From Bradyrhizobium barranii subsp. barranii (GTDB taxonomy: Bacteria > Pseudomonadota > Alphaproteobacteria > Rhizobiales > Xanthobacteraceae), in contig NZ_CP086136.1 of the NCBI RefSeq assembly GCF_017565645.3, positions 7,795,501 to 7,859,500 on the forward strand: DNA of 64,000 nucleotides, in the 5' to 3' direction. The notes under the pieces are model-generated. The model was given only the letters and a program-made list of their open reading frames with translations, was not told the DNA's origin and made no database searches. This document shows positions 42,988 to 52,445 of this stretch, piece after piece. Made by a program: the position numbers and the translations under genes. Position 1 is the first letter of the stretch; the number at the start of each line of letters is the position of its first letter.

Positions 42988-44205
42988 ATGAAACGCCCAG
43001 AGCAGCGTGACCAGGATGCTGCGCTTTCACGACGAACACTCGTGCGGGGACTTGCGCTCGGCGCTGCGGCGACCGTAGCCGGCCCCGCGCTGGCCCAGAC
43101 CGGACCTGCCGCCCCGCCAACGACGATCACCACCCCGCCGCGCGATTTCGGCCCCAACGGCGCGCCGACGACTTATTTCTCGGACCCCGACATCATCACC
43201 GTCGATCCGTCCTTCGACGATCTGGCGCAGCCCAACACCGCGATCAAGCGCCTCTACACCGGCTTGTTGTGGGCCGAGGGCCCGGCCTGGAGCGCGCAGG
43301 GCCGGTATCTCCTCTGGAGCGACATCCCCAACAACCGGCAGATGCGCTGGACCGAGGACGACGGCCGCGTCAGCGTGTTCCGCGCACCCTCCAACAATTC
43401 CAACGGCAACTCGTTCGACTTCCAGGGCCGGCAGCTTTCCTGCGAACATCTGACCCGACGGGTGACGCGGTACGAACATGACGGCACGGCCACGGTGCTC
43501 GCGGACTCCTATCAGGGCAAGCGCCTGAACTCGCCGAACGACGTCGCCGCGCATCCCGACGGCAGCTACTGGTTCACCGACCCGCCCTATGGCGGCCAGC
43601 TCTATGAAGGCGAACCCGACGTCGCCGGCGGCCCGAGCAATGCAGGCGGCAAGCTCAATCCGCGGATCGGACAGCCGGCCGGCTTCGTGCCGGGCAAGCG
43701 CGAGCTGCCCACCAACTGCTATCGCATCGATCCAAGTGGCCGCATCGACCTCGTCGTCACCGAGGAGCAGGTGCCCGATCCCAACGGCCTGTGCTTCTCA
43801 CCGGACTACAAGAAGCTCTACGTCGCCTCGACCGGCAAGGGACCGGGCGACACCGGGCCCGGCGGCAAGGGCGAGATCTTCGTGTTCGACGTCGGCGCCG
43901 ACAACAAGCTCTCCAACGCGAAGAAGTTCAGCGACTGCGTGATCGACGGGGTGAAGTGCGGGCCCGACGGCCTGCGCTGCGACGTCAACGGCAATGTCTG
44001 GTCCTCCAGCAACGCCGGGCGCGCCGTCGGCTATAGCGGTGTGACGGTGTGGTCGCCGGCGGGCAAGCTGCTCGGCCGCATCCGCCTGCCGGAAGTGTGC
44101 GGCAACGTCTGCTTCGGCGGCCCCAAGCGCAACCGCCTGTTCATGGCCGCGAGCCAGTCGCTCTACGCGGTGTACACGGCGACGCAAGGCGCCGGCCCAG
44201 GCTGA
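42988..44205 (+). CDS. SMP-30/gluconolactonase family protein, Tat-exported
   Basis: A 405-residue protein from ATG 42988 preceded by GGGAGG. The N-terminus has a twin-arginine signal (SRRTLVRGLALGAAATVAGP). The beta-propeller body shows LLWAEGPAWSAQGRYLLWSD, NSPNDVAAHPDGSYWFTDPP (metal-binding Asn/Asp), DPNGLCFSPDYKKLYVASTG and CGPDGLRCDVNGNVWSSSNA, all typical of SMP-30-type lactonases, which open sugar lactones with a bound divalent metal in the periplasm. Substrate unknown. It converges with the peroxidase gene, with a GC-rich hairpin (44231-44255) between them. Confidence 0.88.
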   Translation: MKRPEQRDQDAALSRRTLVRGLALGAAATVAGPALAQTGPAAPPTTITTPPRDFGPNGAPTTYFSDPDIITVDPSFDDLAQPNTAIKRLYTGLLWAEGPAWSAQGRYLLWSDIPNNRQMRWTEDDGRVSVFRAPSNNSNGNSFDFQGRQLSCEHLTRRVTRYEHDGTATVLADSYQGKRLNSPNDVAAHPDGSYWFTDPPYGGQLYEGEPDVAGGPSNAGGKLNPRIGQPAGFVPGKRELPTNCYRIDPSGRIDLVVTEEQVPDPNGLCFSPDYKKLYVASTGKGPGDTGPGGKGEIFVFDVGADNKLSNAKKFSDCVIDGVKCGPDGLRCDVNGNVWSSSNAGRAVGYSGVTVWSPAGKLLGRIRLPEVCGNVCFGGPKRNRLFMAASQSLYAVYTATQGAGPG

Positions 44206-44230
44206 CGCGGGACGAGCAGGATCACGACAC

Positions 44231-44255
44231 GGCGCCGGCGTGCCCCGCCGGCGCC
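44231..44255. terminator. GC-rich hairpin between convergent genes
   Basis: A 10-bp GGCGCCGGCG/CGCCGGCGCC stem with a 5-nt loop, in the 87-bp gap between two convergent genes. There is no T-run. Confidence 0.4.
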
Positions 44256-44292
44256 GAATGATGCTGTATTGCTCGTTTGAAGCGACCCAGCA

Positions 44293-46182
44293 TTATCCCC
44301 ATTCGTGAAGATGCATCTCATGCGGCTTTACGCCCAGCAGGTCGATGGTCTCGGAGCCGACCTGCAACAGCGTTCCGCCATGATGGTCAGATGATTTCGT
44401 GACGTGAACGTCGTTCGAAAATTGCAGTTTGTCCTGTTTGGGATCGAAGTCGGTGATGACCGCGGTGTTGTGCTTACCTGCGAGATGACCAAGGTCGAAT
44501 TCGAATGTGTCGGCACCGGCACCTCCGGTCATGGTCATGCGGCCGGCCGCGGCGACCAGCGTGTCATCCAGATCTCCGCCGGTCAGGGTATCCCTGCCGG
44601 GAGATCCGACCACAAGCTGCGCCATGCCTGCTGCAGCCTTTTCTCCGGTCGGGTCTACGCCGCCCAGCGTGCCGCTGTGCCGCTCGGTGGCGACGAAGGC
44701 ATCGCTCTGCATCGCAGTGGTATCGGTGTCGCGCAGAATGAGGTCCGACAGCGTGGTGTTCTTTATCTCATTTAGGGTCTGCTTATCGAAGCCCTGGTTC
44801 TCGAAGTAGTAGCGATCGCCGTCGCGCAAAGCGGCGAACTGGTCGGCGATGATTATGCCGAAGGTGGGCCCGATGACGGCTCCTGGCGCATGATCCTCAG
44901 CCAATCCGCCGGCCCACAAATCGACGGCATCGATCGAACCATAGGCTTTCTCGAACGCTGCTGCCGTCGCCGGATCAGAGCTGAACTGATCGAAGCTGGT
45001 GTAAGGCGCAAGCCCCAGCGCCTCCCGGGTTTGGTTCAGTGTACCCAGCCCAAGATCATGGCCGCGTTGGATATTGATCGCTGCCAGATCCATGCCGTCC
45101 GGAGGATCGAACAGGAGGTTTCGCAAGCCATCGACAATGTGAGCGTCCAGCGGGTTGGCCAGGTCCCCCGACAGATGCCGCAGCAGGCCATCCGCACCAG
45201 TCGCCTTGAAAGTCGCCGTGTCTTCGAAGAACGATTGCGCCAGCGTCTGCTCCGACGTAAAGGCACCCAGATTGCTGGTCGCACTGATCTCGTCGGAGAC
45301 GATGGAATGACCGAAGCGAAAGGCCGCACCGGCAAACTCTTCGGTGATCCGCGCGTCCGCCGTGCGGTCATAGCCTTGGTACGGCTTGATGGCGTCCTCG
45401 CCCAACAGATGCGGCAGGAACTCGTTGTAGGTGATGTTGACCATCTCGGCCGTGGTGATGGCCTTGGCCGTCTCGTATAGCTTGTCGCCGCTCCAGTTCG
45501 GATGGTCCTCGTGCAGTCGATCGACCTGGTAATTGTGCTCGCGCACAAACAAGACTTGCAAGGCGGTCAGGTCGGGATTCTCCTGCGCCCGGACGTCACC
45601 GGCCGCAAAGACGTTGCCGTGCTCGGTCTCGACGATCGGGAGATTGTCTCCCGCCGACACCTTCATATGGCCGTCGGCCGTTCGCAGGCTCGCTGCGGTG
45701 GCGGCGTCGGAACCGTAGATCTGCGATCCGTCCAGCCAACCCGTCACCGTATTGATCGCGGCTGCCGGATGCCCGGTGCCCCCCGTCGCAGGATCGATCG
45801 CCACCCGCGTCAACGCGATCATGCTGCCGGGCGGCAGAAACTCATCATCAGCCGGGACCTTGATCGAGATATCATCCGTGCCTGTGCCCTCCTTCTGCAG
45901 ATCCAGATCGTGATCGATGAACTGGCCCCACGCATACATCATGCCTGACAGCGCGACGCCGGCGTCATCCACCAGATGCGGGCCTTCCTCGCCATCGCCA
46001 ATATCCGTCTGCGCCACGACAATGTTGCTGATCTCGCGCGGATTCGGACCTGGCGTCATTTCATTGACCCCATCGACGAAATTTGCCGGCCCCAGCCGAG
46101 CAAAGTCGGTGTCGGCCTGGTTCAAGGTGGGATCCGCACGATTGTTGTTGGAGCCGTCGATGCTGCGGAATCTGAGCGCCAT
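44293..46182 (-). CDS. Animal-type haem peroxidase with type I secretion-like tail
   Basis: A 629-residue protein without a signal peptide. The catalytic domain has WGQFIDHDLDLQKEGTGTDD (distal histidine), DGSQIYGSDAATAASLRTAD, FAGAAFRFGHSIVSDEI (proximal histidine) and INIQRGHDLGLGTLNQTREA, as in mammalian-type peroxidases. The C-terminal 120 residues (TGGDLDDTLVAAAGRMTMTG, GADTFEFDLGHLAGKHNTAV, ITDFDPKQDKLQF) are of the calcium-binding hemolysin type linked to type I secretion. It probably makes reactive halide or oxygen species outside the cell. Such hybrid proteins are known in alphaproteobacteria. Confidence 0.87.
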   Translation of the reverse strand: MALRFRSIDGSNNNRADPTLNQADTDFARLGPANFVDGVNEMTPGPNPREISNIVVAQTDIGDGEEGPHLVDDAGVALSGMMYAWGQFIDHDLDLQKEGTGTDDISIKVPADDEFLPPGSMIALTRVAIDPATGGTGHPAAAINTVTGWLDGSQIYGSDAATAASLRTADGHMKVSAGDNLPIVETEHGNVFAAGDVRAQENPDLTALQVLFVREHNYQVDRLHEDHPNWSGDKLYETAKAITTAEMVNITYNEFLPHLLGEDAIKPYQGYDRTADARITEEFAGAAFRFGHSIVSDEISATSNLGAFTSEQTLAQSFFEDTATFKATGADGLLRHLSGDLANPLDAHIVDGLRNLLFDPPDGMDLAAINIQRGHDLGLGTLNQTREALGLAPYTSFDQFSSDPATAAAFEKAYGSIDAVDLWAGGLAEDHAPGAVIGPTFGIIIADQFAALRDGDRYYFENQGFDKQTLNEIKNTTLSDLILRDTDTTAMQSDAFVATERHSGTLGGVDPTGEKAAAGMAQLVVGSPGRDTLTGGDLDDTLVAAAGRMTMTGGAGADTFEFDLGHLAGKHNTAVITDFDPKQDKLQFSNDVHVTKSSDHHGGTLLQVGSETIDLLGVKPHEMHLHEWG

Positions 46183-46407
46183 GGTTTACCCTCCCCGTAG
46201 AGTGTTCGCCCCAGCGCCTGCTCCATTGGCGGCTTGCGGCATGACGCTTTTGTGATTCTTTATGACGCTCGCATGATCGTTGAGTGACGACATTCGATAT
46301 ACGACAGAATTGCACCTCTAGCGGCGAAGCGGCAATCTTCGCCTGAACGATCGTGCCGAACAGGCGATGTTGCGCACATCAGCGCAGCACTATCCAAGGA
46401 ACAAGCC

Positions 46408-47508
46408 ATGCGCGTCATCATCTGCGGCGGCGGCGTGATCGGGGCCTGCACCGCCTTGTTTCTCCGGCGCCACGGCATCGAGGTCATCGTGGTCGAACGG
46501 ACCGAGGTCGCGGCCGCCGCCTCCGGCAAGGCCGGCGGCTTTCTGGCGCGTGACTGGTGCGCCGGCTCGCCGCTCGACGCACTCGCGCGGCGGAGCTTTG
46601 CGCTTCACGCGCAGCTGGCGCAGGAGATCGCGGGCGATTGGGGCTATCGCCCGATGACCGCGTATAGCGGCTTTGTTGCGTCCGACGGCGATCCGCGCCG
46701 GAATGCACCATCCGCGCTCGGCTGGCTCGCCAACGGCGTCGTCATCGCGCAGCGCATCGGTACGACTGAGACGACTGCGATCGTTCATCCCCGCAAATTT
46801 ACGTCGGCCATGATGAACGCGGCAGTCGCGCAAGGCGCCGAGCTTCGCGTCGGCCGCATCACGGGCATCGTGCGCGATGCGAATGGCACGACCGCGAAGG
46901 GTGTCGAGGTCGAAGGCAGCCTCGTTGAGGCGGATGCCGTCGTGATCGCGATGGGGCCATGGTCGCTGCTCGCCGCGCAATGGATGCGCCTGCCCGCTGT
47001 CTATGGCCAGCGCAGCCCGAGCATCGTGTACGATCTCGGCCCCAACGTGCCGGCCGATGCGTTGTTCCTGGAGTATGACGAGGACGGCAGCGCCGTGTCG
47101 ATCGAGGTCTTTCCACGCGCCGATGGCAGCACGCATATCACCGCACTCTCTGACATCGCGCCGCTGCCGCTCGATCCGGCAGCCGTGACGCCAGACGTCG
47201 ATGCGATCGCGCGCCTGCAAATCATGTGTGAACGGCTGTCGCCATTGTTTCGTCCCGAAAAGATCATCGCGCAGCAGGCCTGCTTCCGACCGGTGACTGA
47301 GGACGGCTTGCCGTTGATCGGCAAGGTGCCGCAGAGCGAAGGCCTCTATGTTGCGACCGGGCACAATGTCTGGGGCATCCTCAATGCGCCCGCCACCGGC
47401 GAAGCGCTGGCGCAGCTGATCGCCAAGGATGCGACGCGTGTAGACTTGTCGCCATTCGATCCGGCCCGATTGAGGCCGCTCGATCCATCACTGCTGCAAG
47501 CGCGCTGA
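46408..47508 (+). CDS. FAD-dependent oxidoreductase (DadA/DAO family)
   Basis: A 366-residue protein with an N-terminal dinucleotide fold (VIICGGGVIGACTALFLRRH), EVIVVERTEVAAAASGKAGG for the FAD ribose, and the C-terminal FRPVTEDGLPLIGKVPQSEG, LYVATGHNVWGILNAPATGE typical of D-amino-acid dehydrogenase-like and glycine oxidase-like enzymes. It would oxidise an amine or amino acid. Divergent from the peroxidase gene and 268 bp before the amino-acid ABC operon, which suggests a link to amino-acid use but does not prove it. Confidence 0.85.
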   Translation: MRVIICGGGVIGACTALFLRRHGIEVIVVERTEVAAAASGKAGGFLARDWCAGSPLDALARRSFALHAQLAQEIAGDWGYRPMTAYSGFVASDGDPRRNAPSALGWLANGVVIAQRIGTTETTAIVHPRKFTSAMMNAAVAQGAELRVGRITGIVRDANGTTAKGVEVEGSLVEADAVVIAMGPWSLLAAQWMRLPAVYGQRSPSIVYDLGPNVPADALFLEYDEDGSAVSIEVFPRADGSTHITALSDIAPLPLDPAAVTPDVDAIARLQIMCERLSPLFRPEKIIAQQACFRPVTEDGLPLIGKVPQSEGLYVATGHNVWGILNAPATGEALAQLIAKDATRVDLSPFDPARLRPLDPSLLQAR

Positions 47509-47776
47509 ACCGGCATCGCTGCTCGTCTTGTAGGCTACCGCCCGCTCCAAGGCTTCGACTCCAAGGCTTCGACGCTCACGCATGCCCGCCGGCAGAATCT
47601 GCATGCCTGCGCGCGTCATGAGTGTCTCGCACCTATCCTGCCCGCAATTTGCGCAGCGCTAGACTTTAGTCCGTCTCTACCAGCCCTGAACGCGGTTTCA
47701 CTTGCCGAGAATGCCGTCGCCGTTATAGTTGCGACATAATGGCTCACAAGAGGCCTGTTCAAAGGGAGAGAACAAC

Positions 47777-49021
47777 ATGAAAAAACGACTCTCTGTTGCA
47801 TTGCGAATGGCGCTCGGTGCGGCCGCAACAGGCGCGATGATGGCAGCGTCAGGCGCGGCACTTGCAGCCGATCCCCTCAAAATCGGCGTGATCGCGGAAG
47901 CGCAGGCGATCGCCGGCGCCTCCATTCCACAGGCGGCGCAGCTTGCCGCCGACGAGATCAACGCCAATGGCGGCGTCGACGGCCGCAAGATCGAGATCAT
48001 CTCTTACGACAATCACTCTTCGTCGGCCGATTCAGTGCGTGCGTTCCAGCGCGCGGTGAACGAGGACAAGGTCAACGCGGTCATCGCCAGCTATATCAGC
48101 GAGGTCGTGCTGGCGCTGGAACCCTGGGCCTCGCGGCTGAAGACGCCGTTCGTTACGCCGGGCGCCGCCTCCAACGAGATCAGCAAGAGCGTCCACGCTG
48201 ATTACGAGAAGAACAAGTACACCTTCCACGGCTATCTGACCTCCGCCGCGCTGGCGCTCTCGGTCTGCGACGGCGCCAAGGACCTGCTCGTCGACAGGAT
48301 GCACATGAAGACCGCGGTCATCATGAGCGAGGACGCCGCCTGGACCAAGCCGCTCGACATCGGCTACGAGGAATGCCTGCCCAAGATCGGGCTGAAGGTG
48401 CTCGACCACATCCGCTTCTCGCCCGATACGACCGACTTCACGCCGATCTTCAACAAGATCGAGGGCTCCAAGCCCGATGTGATCATCACCGGCATCTCCC
48501 ATGTGGGCGTGCAGCCGACGGTGCAGTGGAAGAACCAGCAGGTGCCGATCCCGATGTTCGGCATCTCCTCGCAGGCAACCAACGAGACCTTCGGCAAGGA
48601 CACCAACCAGGCGGCCGAAGGCGTGCTCTATCAGGGCGTCTCCGGGCCCGGCGTCGCGGTGACGCCGAAATCGGTGCCGTTCGCGGAGAACTTCAAGAAG
48701 AAGTTCGGCAATTATCCCTCCTATGCCGGCTACACCGCCTATGACGAGGTCTACTACATCGCCGACGCGGTGAAGCGCGCCGGCTCGAGCGACGCCGACA
48801 AACTCGTCGCCGCGCTCGAGAAGACCGACTGGGAAGGCACGATCGGTCGCGTCCAGTTCTACGGCAAGGACGATCCGTTCACCCACTCGATCAAATATGG
48901 CAAGGGCCTGATCACCGGGCTGATGCTGCAATGGCAGGACGGCAAGCAGAGCGCGGTCTGGCCCAAGGACGTCGCCAAGGTCGACGTCAAGTTCCCGAGC
49001 TTCATCAAGCTCAGCAACTAG
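47777..49021 (+). CDS. Branched-chain amino-acid type ABC transporter binding protein 1
   Basis: A 414-residue periplasmic protein from ATG 47777: signal peptide (MKKRLSVALRMALGAAATGA, cleavage near ALAADP), then DPLKIGVIAEAQAIAGASIP, AAQLAADEINANGGVDGRKI and YDNHSSSADSVRAFQRAVNE, a LivJ/LivK-type type I binding protein. Closely related to the second binding protein at 52446-53681 (for example VVLALEPWASRLKTPFVTPG against VVLALEPWAARLKMPLITPG). It opens a five-gene operon with permeases and an ATPase. A hairpin after its stop may raise its mRNA level over the permeases. Confidence 0.88.
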   Translation: MKKRLSVALRMALGAAATGAMMAASGAALAADPLKIGVIAEAQAIAGASIPQAAQLAADEINANGGVDGRKIEIISYDNHSSSADSVRAFQRAVNEDKVNAVIASYISEVVLALEPWASRLKTPFVTPGAASNEISKSVHADYEKNKYTFHGYLTSAALALSVCDGAKDLLVDRMHMKTAVIMSEDAAWTKPLDIGYEECLPKIGLKVLDHIRFSPDTTDFTPIFNKIEGSKPDVIITGISHVGVQPTVQWKNQQVPIPMFGISSQATNETFGKDTNQAAEGVLYQGVSGPGVAVTPKSVPFAENFKKKFGNYPSYAGYTAYDEVYYIADAVKRAGSSDADKLVAALEKTDWEGTIGRVQFYGKDDPFTHSIKYGKGLITGLMLQWQDGKQSAVWPKDVAKVDVKFPSFIKLSN

Positions 49022-49029
49022 CAGGACAT

Positions 49030-49054
49030 GCTCCCGGGACCACCTCCCGGGAGC
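49030..49054 (+). promoter_or_regulatory. Hairpin between binding protein 1 and permease gene
   Basis: Stem GCTCCCGGG/CCCGGGAGC, loop of 7 nt, with no T-run. Such structures usually stabilise the binding-protein mRNA or reduce read-through to the permease genes. Confidence 0.5.
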
Positions 49055-49123
49055 TTCCACATGCGGCTCTCCGCAGCACCTTTCCTCAAAGCGGCAGCTC
49101 GGCTGCCACCCGGCCAATCATAG

Positions 49124-49999
49124 ATGCGAGCTTTCCAGATATTGATCGATGGCTTTGCCATCAGCGCTCTCTACGCTCTCGGTGCCACCGGCTTCACCCT
49201 GATCTTCGGCGTCTCCGGCGTGCTCAACCTCTCCCACGGTGCCATCATGGTGGCCGCAGCGGTGGCGGCCTGGGCCGCTGCCAGCATCCTCAACGTCGGC
49301 ACCTATGCCGGTGCGTTGATCGGGGTCGCCGTCGCCCTCCTCACCGCCTTTGCGACCTATTTCGCGGTGGTGAAGCCCATTCAGGACTCCCGGCGCATTC
49401 CCAACGAGGAGAAGGAGATCTTCGTCCTCACGGGAACGCTGCTCTGGGGCATCATGATCCAGGAGCTGATCGCCTATTTCTTCACCAACAACGCCAAGAC
49501 CGTGCTGCCGATCGTCGAGGGCGTCGTCGAGATCCTCGGCGTCCGCACACCGAAGAACGAGATCTTCACAGCCATCGTGTGCTGCCTCGTCATCGCACTG
49601 CTGTGGCTGCTCGTGAACCGCACCCGCACCGGCAAGGCGGTGCTGGCGGCGTCGATGAACCCGCGCGGCGTGACGCTACTCGGCCTCGAGCTCACCAACA
49701 TCTACATCGTGGTGTGGGGAATCTACGGCATCCTCGCCGGCATCGCCGGCGTGCTGCTCGGGATGTTCCTGGGCGTCAGCTCCTACAGCGTCGGACCGCT
49801 GACCGCGAGCGCGTTCTCGATCGTGGTGCTCGGCGGACTCGGCAGCGTCTCCGGCTCGCTGATCGCGGCCTTCGTGGTCGGTTATCTCGAGACGCTGACG
49901 GCCTATCTGGTCTCGCCGGCCTACCGCACCATTCCGGCGCTGCTGCTGCTCGTGTTCGTGATGTATATCCGGCCCCAGGGCCTTCTGGGGAGGCGCTGA
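49124..49999 (+). CDS. livH: ABC transporter permease, LivH type
   Basis: A 291-residue inner-membrane protein with about eight segments: QILIDGFAISALYALGATGF, TLIFGVSGVLNLSHGAIMVA and the C-terminal SAFSIVVLGGLGSVSGSLIA, FVVGYLETLTAYLVSPAYRT, a LivH-type permease with the conserved G-rich loop that contacts the ATPase. The gene is 102 bp after the binding protein and 1 bp before LivM, so one transcript is likely. It forms the pore with LivM. Confidence 0.87.
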   Translation: MRAFQILIDGFAISALYALGATGFTLIFGVSGVLNLSHGAIMVAAAVAAWAAASILNVGTYAGALIGVAVALLTAFATYFAVVKPIQDSRRIPNEEKEIFVLTGTLLWGIMIQELIAYFFTNNAKTVLPIVEGVVEILGVRTPKNEIFTAIVCCLVIALLWLLVNRTRTGKAVLAASMNPRGVTLLGLELTNIYIVVWGIYGILAGIAGVLLGMFLGVSSYSVGPLTASAFSIVVLGGLGSVSGSLIAAFVVGYLETLTAYLVSPAYRTIPALLLLVFVMYIRPQGLLGRR

Positions 50000-50000
50000 G

Positions 50001-50927
50001 ATGTCCACCTTCTTCACCTCCCGCCTGTTCTTCATCTCGGTCGCGCTCGTCATCATCGCGGCGACGCTGCCGCTTTACGTCTCCGGCTACGTGCTCGGCC
50101 TGCTCACCGTCGCGTTCTATTTCGGCGTGTTCGCGATGGCCTGGGACCTGCTGTTCGGTTTCGCGGGCGAGGTCAATTTCGGGCCCACTTTCCTCATCGG
50201 CGTCGGCGCCTACACCGCCGGCATTCTCAACGCCCAGTTCGGCTGGTCGGTTTATCTCTGCATCGTGCTGGGGGCGCTGGCCTCCGTCATCGCTGGCCTC
50301 GTGCTAGCGTTGCCCGCGCTCCGGGTCCGCGGACCGTATTTCGGGCTGACCACGCTGGTCGCGGTGTTGATGTTGCAGAATTTCATCGTGGTGTTCGCCG
50401 ATCTCACCGGCGGCGAGATCGGCCTGACCATCCCCGACGTCATCACCATCAACGCCGGCGCCAATTACTGGATCGCGCTCGGCTTCATGACGATCTCGGC
50501 GGCGATCCTCTACGGCCTGTCGCAATCGCCGATTGGCCTCGTGCTCCAGGCCAGCGGCCAGGATCCGGTGCAGGCCGGCGCGCTCGGCTTCAACATCGTC
50601 AAGCACAAGCTCGCCGCCTTCATCGTCAGCGCGTTCTTCTCTGGCTTATCCGGAGCACTGCTGGTGTTCTATTTCGGCACCGCCTCGGTCGGCACCGTCG
50701 TGGACGTCGCGGTCGGCGTGAACGTGATCGTCTCGGCCGTGCTCGGCGGCCGGCGCACCGTGCTTGGCGCGGCGCTCGGCGCGATCTTCCTGATCGTCGC
50801 CGGTGAATTCTTAAGGCCGACCGGCGAGCTCGCGACCTTCATCGTCTCGGCGGTTGCGCTGCTCGTCGTGCTGTTCTTCCCCGGCGGCTTCCTCGGAGCG
50901 GCCCTCTCGCGTGAGGCGCGCTCGTGA
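50001..50927 (+). CDS. livM: ABC transporter permease, LivM type
   Basis: A 308-residue inner-membrane protein: YVLGLLTVAFYFGVFAMAWD, LLFGFAGEVNFGPTFLIGVG and AYTAGILNAQFGWSVYL at the start, with ALRVRGPYFGLTTLVAVLML and FSGLSGALLVFYFGTASVGT, then AVLGGRRTVLGAALGAIFLI near the end. It starts 1 bp after the LivH-type gene and overlaps the ATPase gene by 4 bp (GTGATG region), a compact operon. Confidence 0.87.
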   Translation: MSTFFTSRLFFISVALVIIAATLPLYVSGYVLGLLTVAFYFGVFAMAWDLLFGFAGEVNFGPTFLIGVGAYTAGILNAQFGWSVYLCIVLGALASVIAGLVLALPALRVRGPYFGLTTLVAVLMLQNFIVVFADLTGGEIGLTIPDVITINAGANYWIALGFMTISAAILYGLSQSPIGLVLQASGQDPVQAGALGFNIVKHKLAAFIVSAFFSGLSGALLVFYFGTASVGTVVDVAVGVNVIVSAVLGGRRTVLGAALGAIFLIVAGEFLRPTGELATFIVSAVALLVVLFFPGGFLGAALSREARS

Positions 50928-52405
50928 TGGATATGATCGCAAACCGGCCCGTGCTCGACGTCCGCGGCCTGACAAAACGGTTTGGTGGTTTGACGGCGGT
51001 GAAGAACCTCGGCTTCGAGGTCAACGCCGGCGAGATTTTTGGCCTGATCGGGCCGAACGGCTCCGGCAAGTCGACCGCGATGAAGAGCGTGATGGGCATC
51101 GAACGCCCGACATCGGGCGAAGTCATCTTCGAGGGCGAGAACGTCGCCGGCCTGCCCGCGCACAAGATCGCACGCAAAGGCTTTGGCATGGTGTTCCAGC
51201 ACTCGCGGCCGCTCAACCGGCAGACGGTGCTGGAGAACATCATGGTCGCGCTGCTGCCGGACAGCCTGTTCATGCTGTTCCCGGACAAGGCGCTGGTCGA
51301 GCGCGCCAAATGGATCGCCGACCGCGTCGGGTTGGGCAGCGTGATGAACCGCCGACCGCCGACGCTGCCCTTCGCCGATCTGCGCCGGCTGGAGCTTGCG
51401 AAAGCGATCGCGCGTGACCCGAAGGTCGTGCTGGTGGACGAACCCTTTGCCGGGCTGACGCGGGCGGAGGTCGACGTCTTCTCCGACCTGATCCGCAGCT
51501 TTCGCGACGAGGGCCGCGCCGTGATGCTGGTCGACCACAACGTCAAGAGCGTCGCCGCGCTGGTCGACCGCGTGCTCGCGATGTATCTCGGCGAGGAGAT
51601 CGTCACCGGCAAGGCCGACGACGTTATGAAGAACGAGACGGTGCGCCGGGTCTATCTCGGCGGCGCCATCGAGACCCATGCGCGGCCCGAGACCAGCTTC
51701 AAGGACAAGGTGCCGCTGCTCCAGGTCGAGAATGTCAGCGTATTCTACGGCAAGGCGCAGGCGCTGGAGAACGTCTCGATCCACGTCCACGAGGGCGAGT
51801 TCGTCTCCGTCGTCGGCCTCAACGGCGCCGGCAAGACCACGCTGTTCAACACCATCTCCGGCTTCCTGCCCTATAGCGGCGAGATCGTGCGCGGCGGCGA
51901 CAGACTGCGCGGCACGAGCCCGGCGAAGATCGCGCGCAGCGGGCTCGTGCAATGCCCGGAATCCCGCGAGCTGTTCGGCGAGATGAGCGTGCGCGAAAAC
52001 CTCGATCTCCGCGGCCAGCATCTCTCCGACGACAAGCGCGCCGCGCAGCTCGCCTGGCTGTTCGAGCTGTTCCCGATCCTGAAGGAGCGCCAGGGCCAGA
52101 TGGCACAAACGCTCTCCGGCGGCGAGCAGCAGATGCTCGCGATCGGCCGCGCGTTGATGATGCAGCCGCAGATCCTGATCCTGGACGAGCCGACGCTGGG
52201 TCTCGCTCCCGTCATCCTCGAGCAATTGTCCAAGGCGCTCACGAAGCTGCGGCAGACCACCGCGATCACGGTGCTGCTCGGCGAGCAGAACGTCACCTTC
52301 GCGCTGCCGCATGCCGACCGCGTCTATGTGCTGGAGCACGCCCGCATCGTCTGGGAGGGCGATCCCGGCCGCTTCGCGAGCGAAGCCGGCGCCGATTTTC
52401 TTTAA
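50924..52405 (+). CDS. Fused double ABC ATPase (LivG-LivF in one chain)
   Basis: A 493-residue protein with two complete ABC modules. The first (about 1-255) has Walker A GPNGSGKS at 43-50, Q-loop MVFQHSRPL, a signature-like FADLRRLELAKAI that departs from the usual SGGQ type, and Walker B KVVLVDEPFAGLTRAEVDVF. The second (about 265-490) has GLNGAGKTTLFNTI, LSGGEQQMLAIGRALMMQPQ and ILILDEPTLGLAPV. Together they supply the ATPase dimer normally made by two genes. The atypical first signature could affect which ATP site is active. Confidence 0.88.
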   Translation: MMDMIANRPVLDVRGLTKRFGGLTAVKNLGFEVNAGEIFGLIGPNGSGKSTAMKSVMGIERPTSGEVIFEGENVAGLPAHKIARKGFGMVFQHSRPLNRQTVLENIMVALLPDSLFMLFPDKALVERAKWIADRVGLGSVMNRRPPTLPFADLRRLELAKAIARDPKVVLVDEPFAGLTRAEVDVFSDLIRSFRDEGRAVMLVDHNVKSVAALVDRVLAMYLGEEIVTGKADDVMKNETVRRVYLGGAIETHARPETSFKDKVPLLQVENVSVFYGKAQALENVSIHVHEGEFVSVVGLNGAGKTTLFNTISGFLPYSGEIVRGGDRLRGTSPAKIARSGLVQCPESRELFGEMSVRENLDLRGQHLSDDKRAAQLAWLFELFPILKERQGQMAQTLSGGEQQMLAIGRALMMQPQILILDEPTLGLAPVILEQLSKALTKLRQTTAITVLLGEQNVTFALPHADRVYVLEHARIVWEGDPGRFASEAGADFL

Positions 52406-52445
52406 GTCCGTCAACATCAATAAAAACATAGAAAGGGAAACGACT

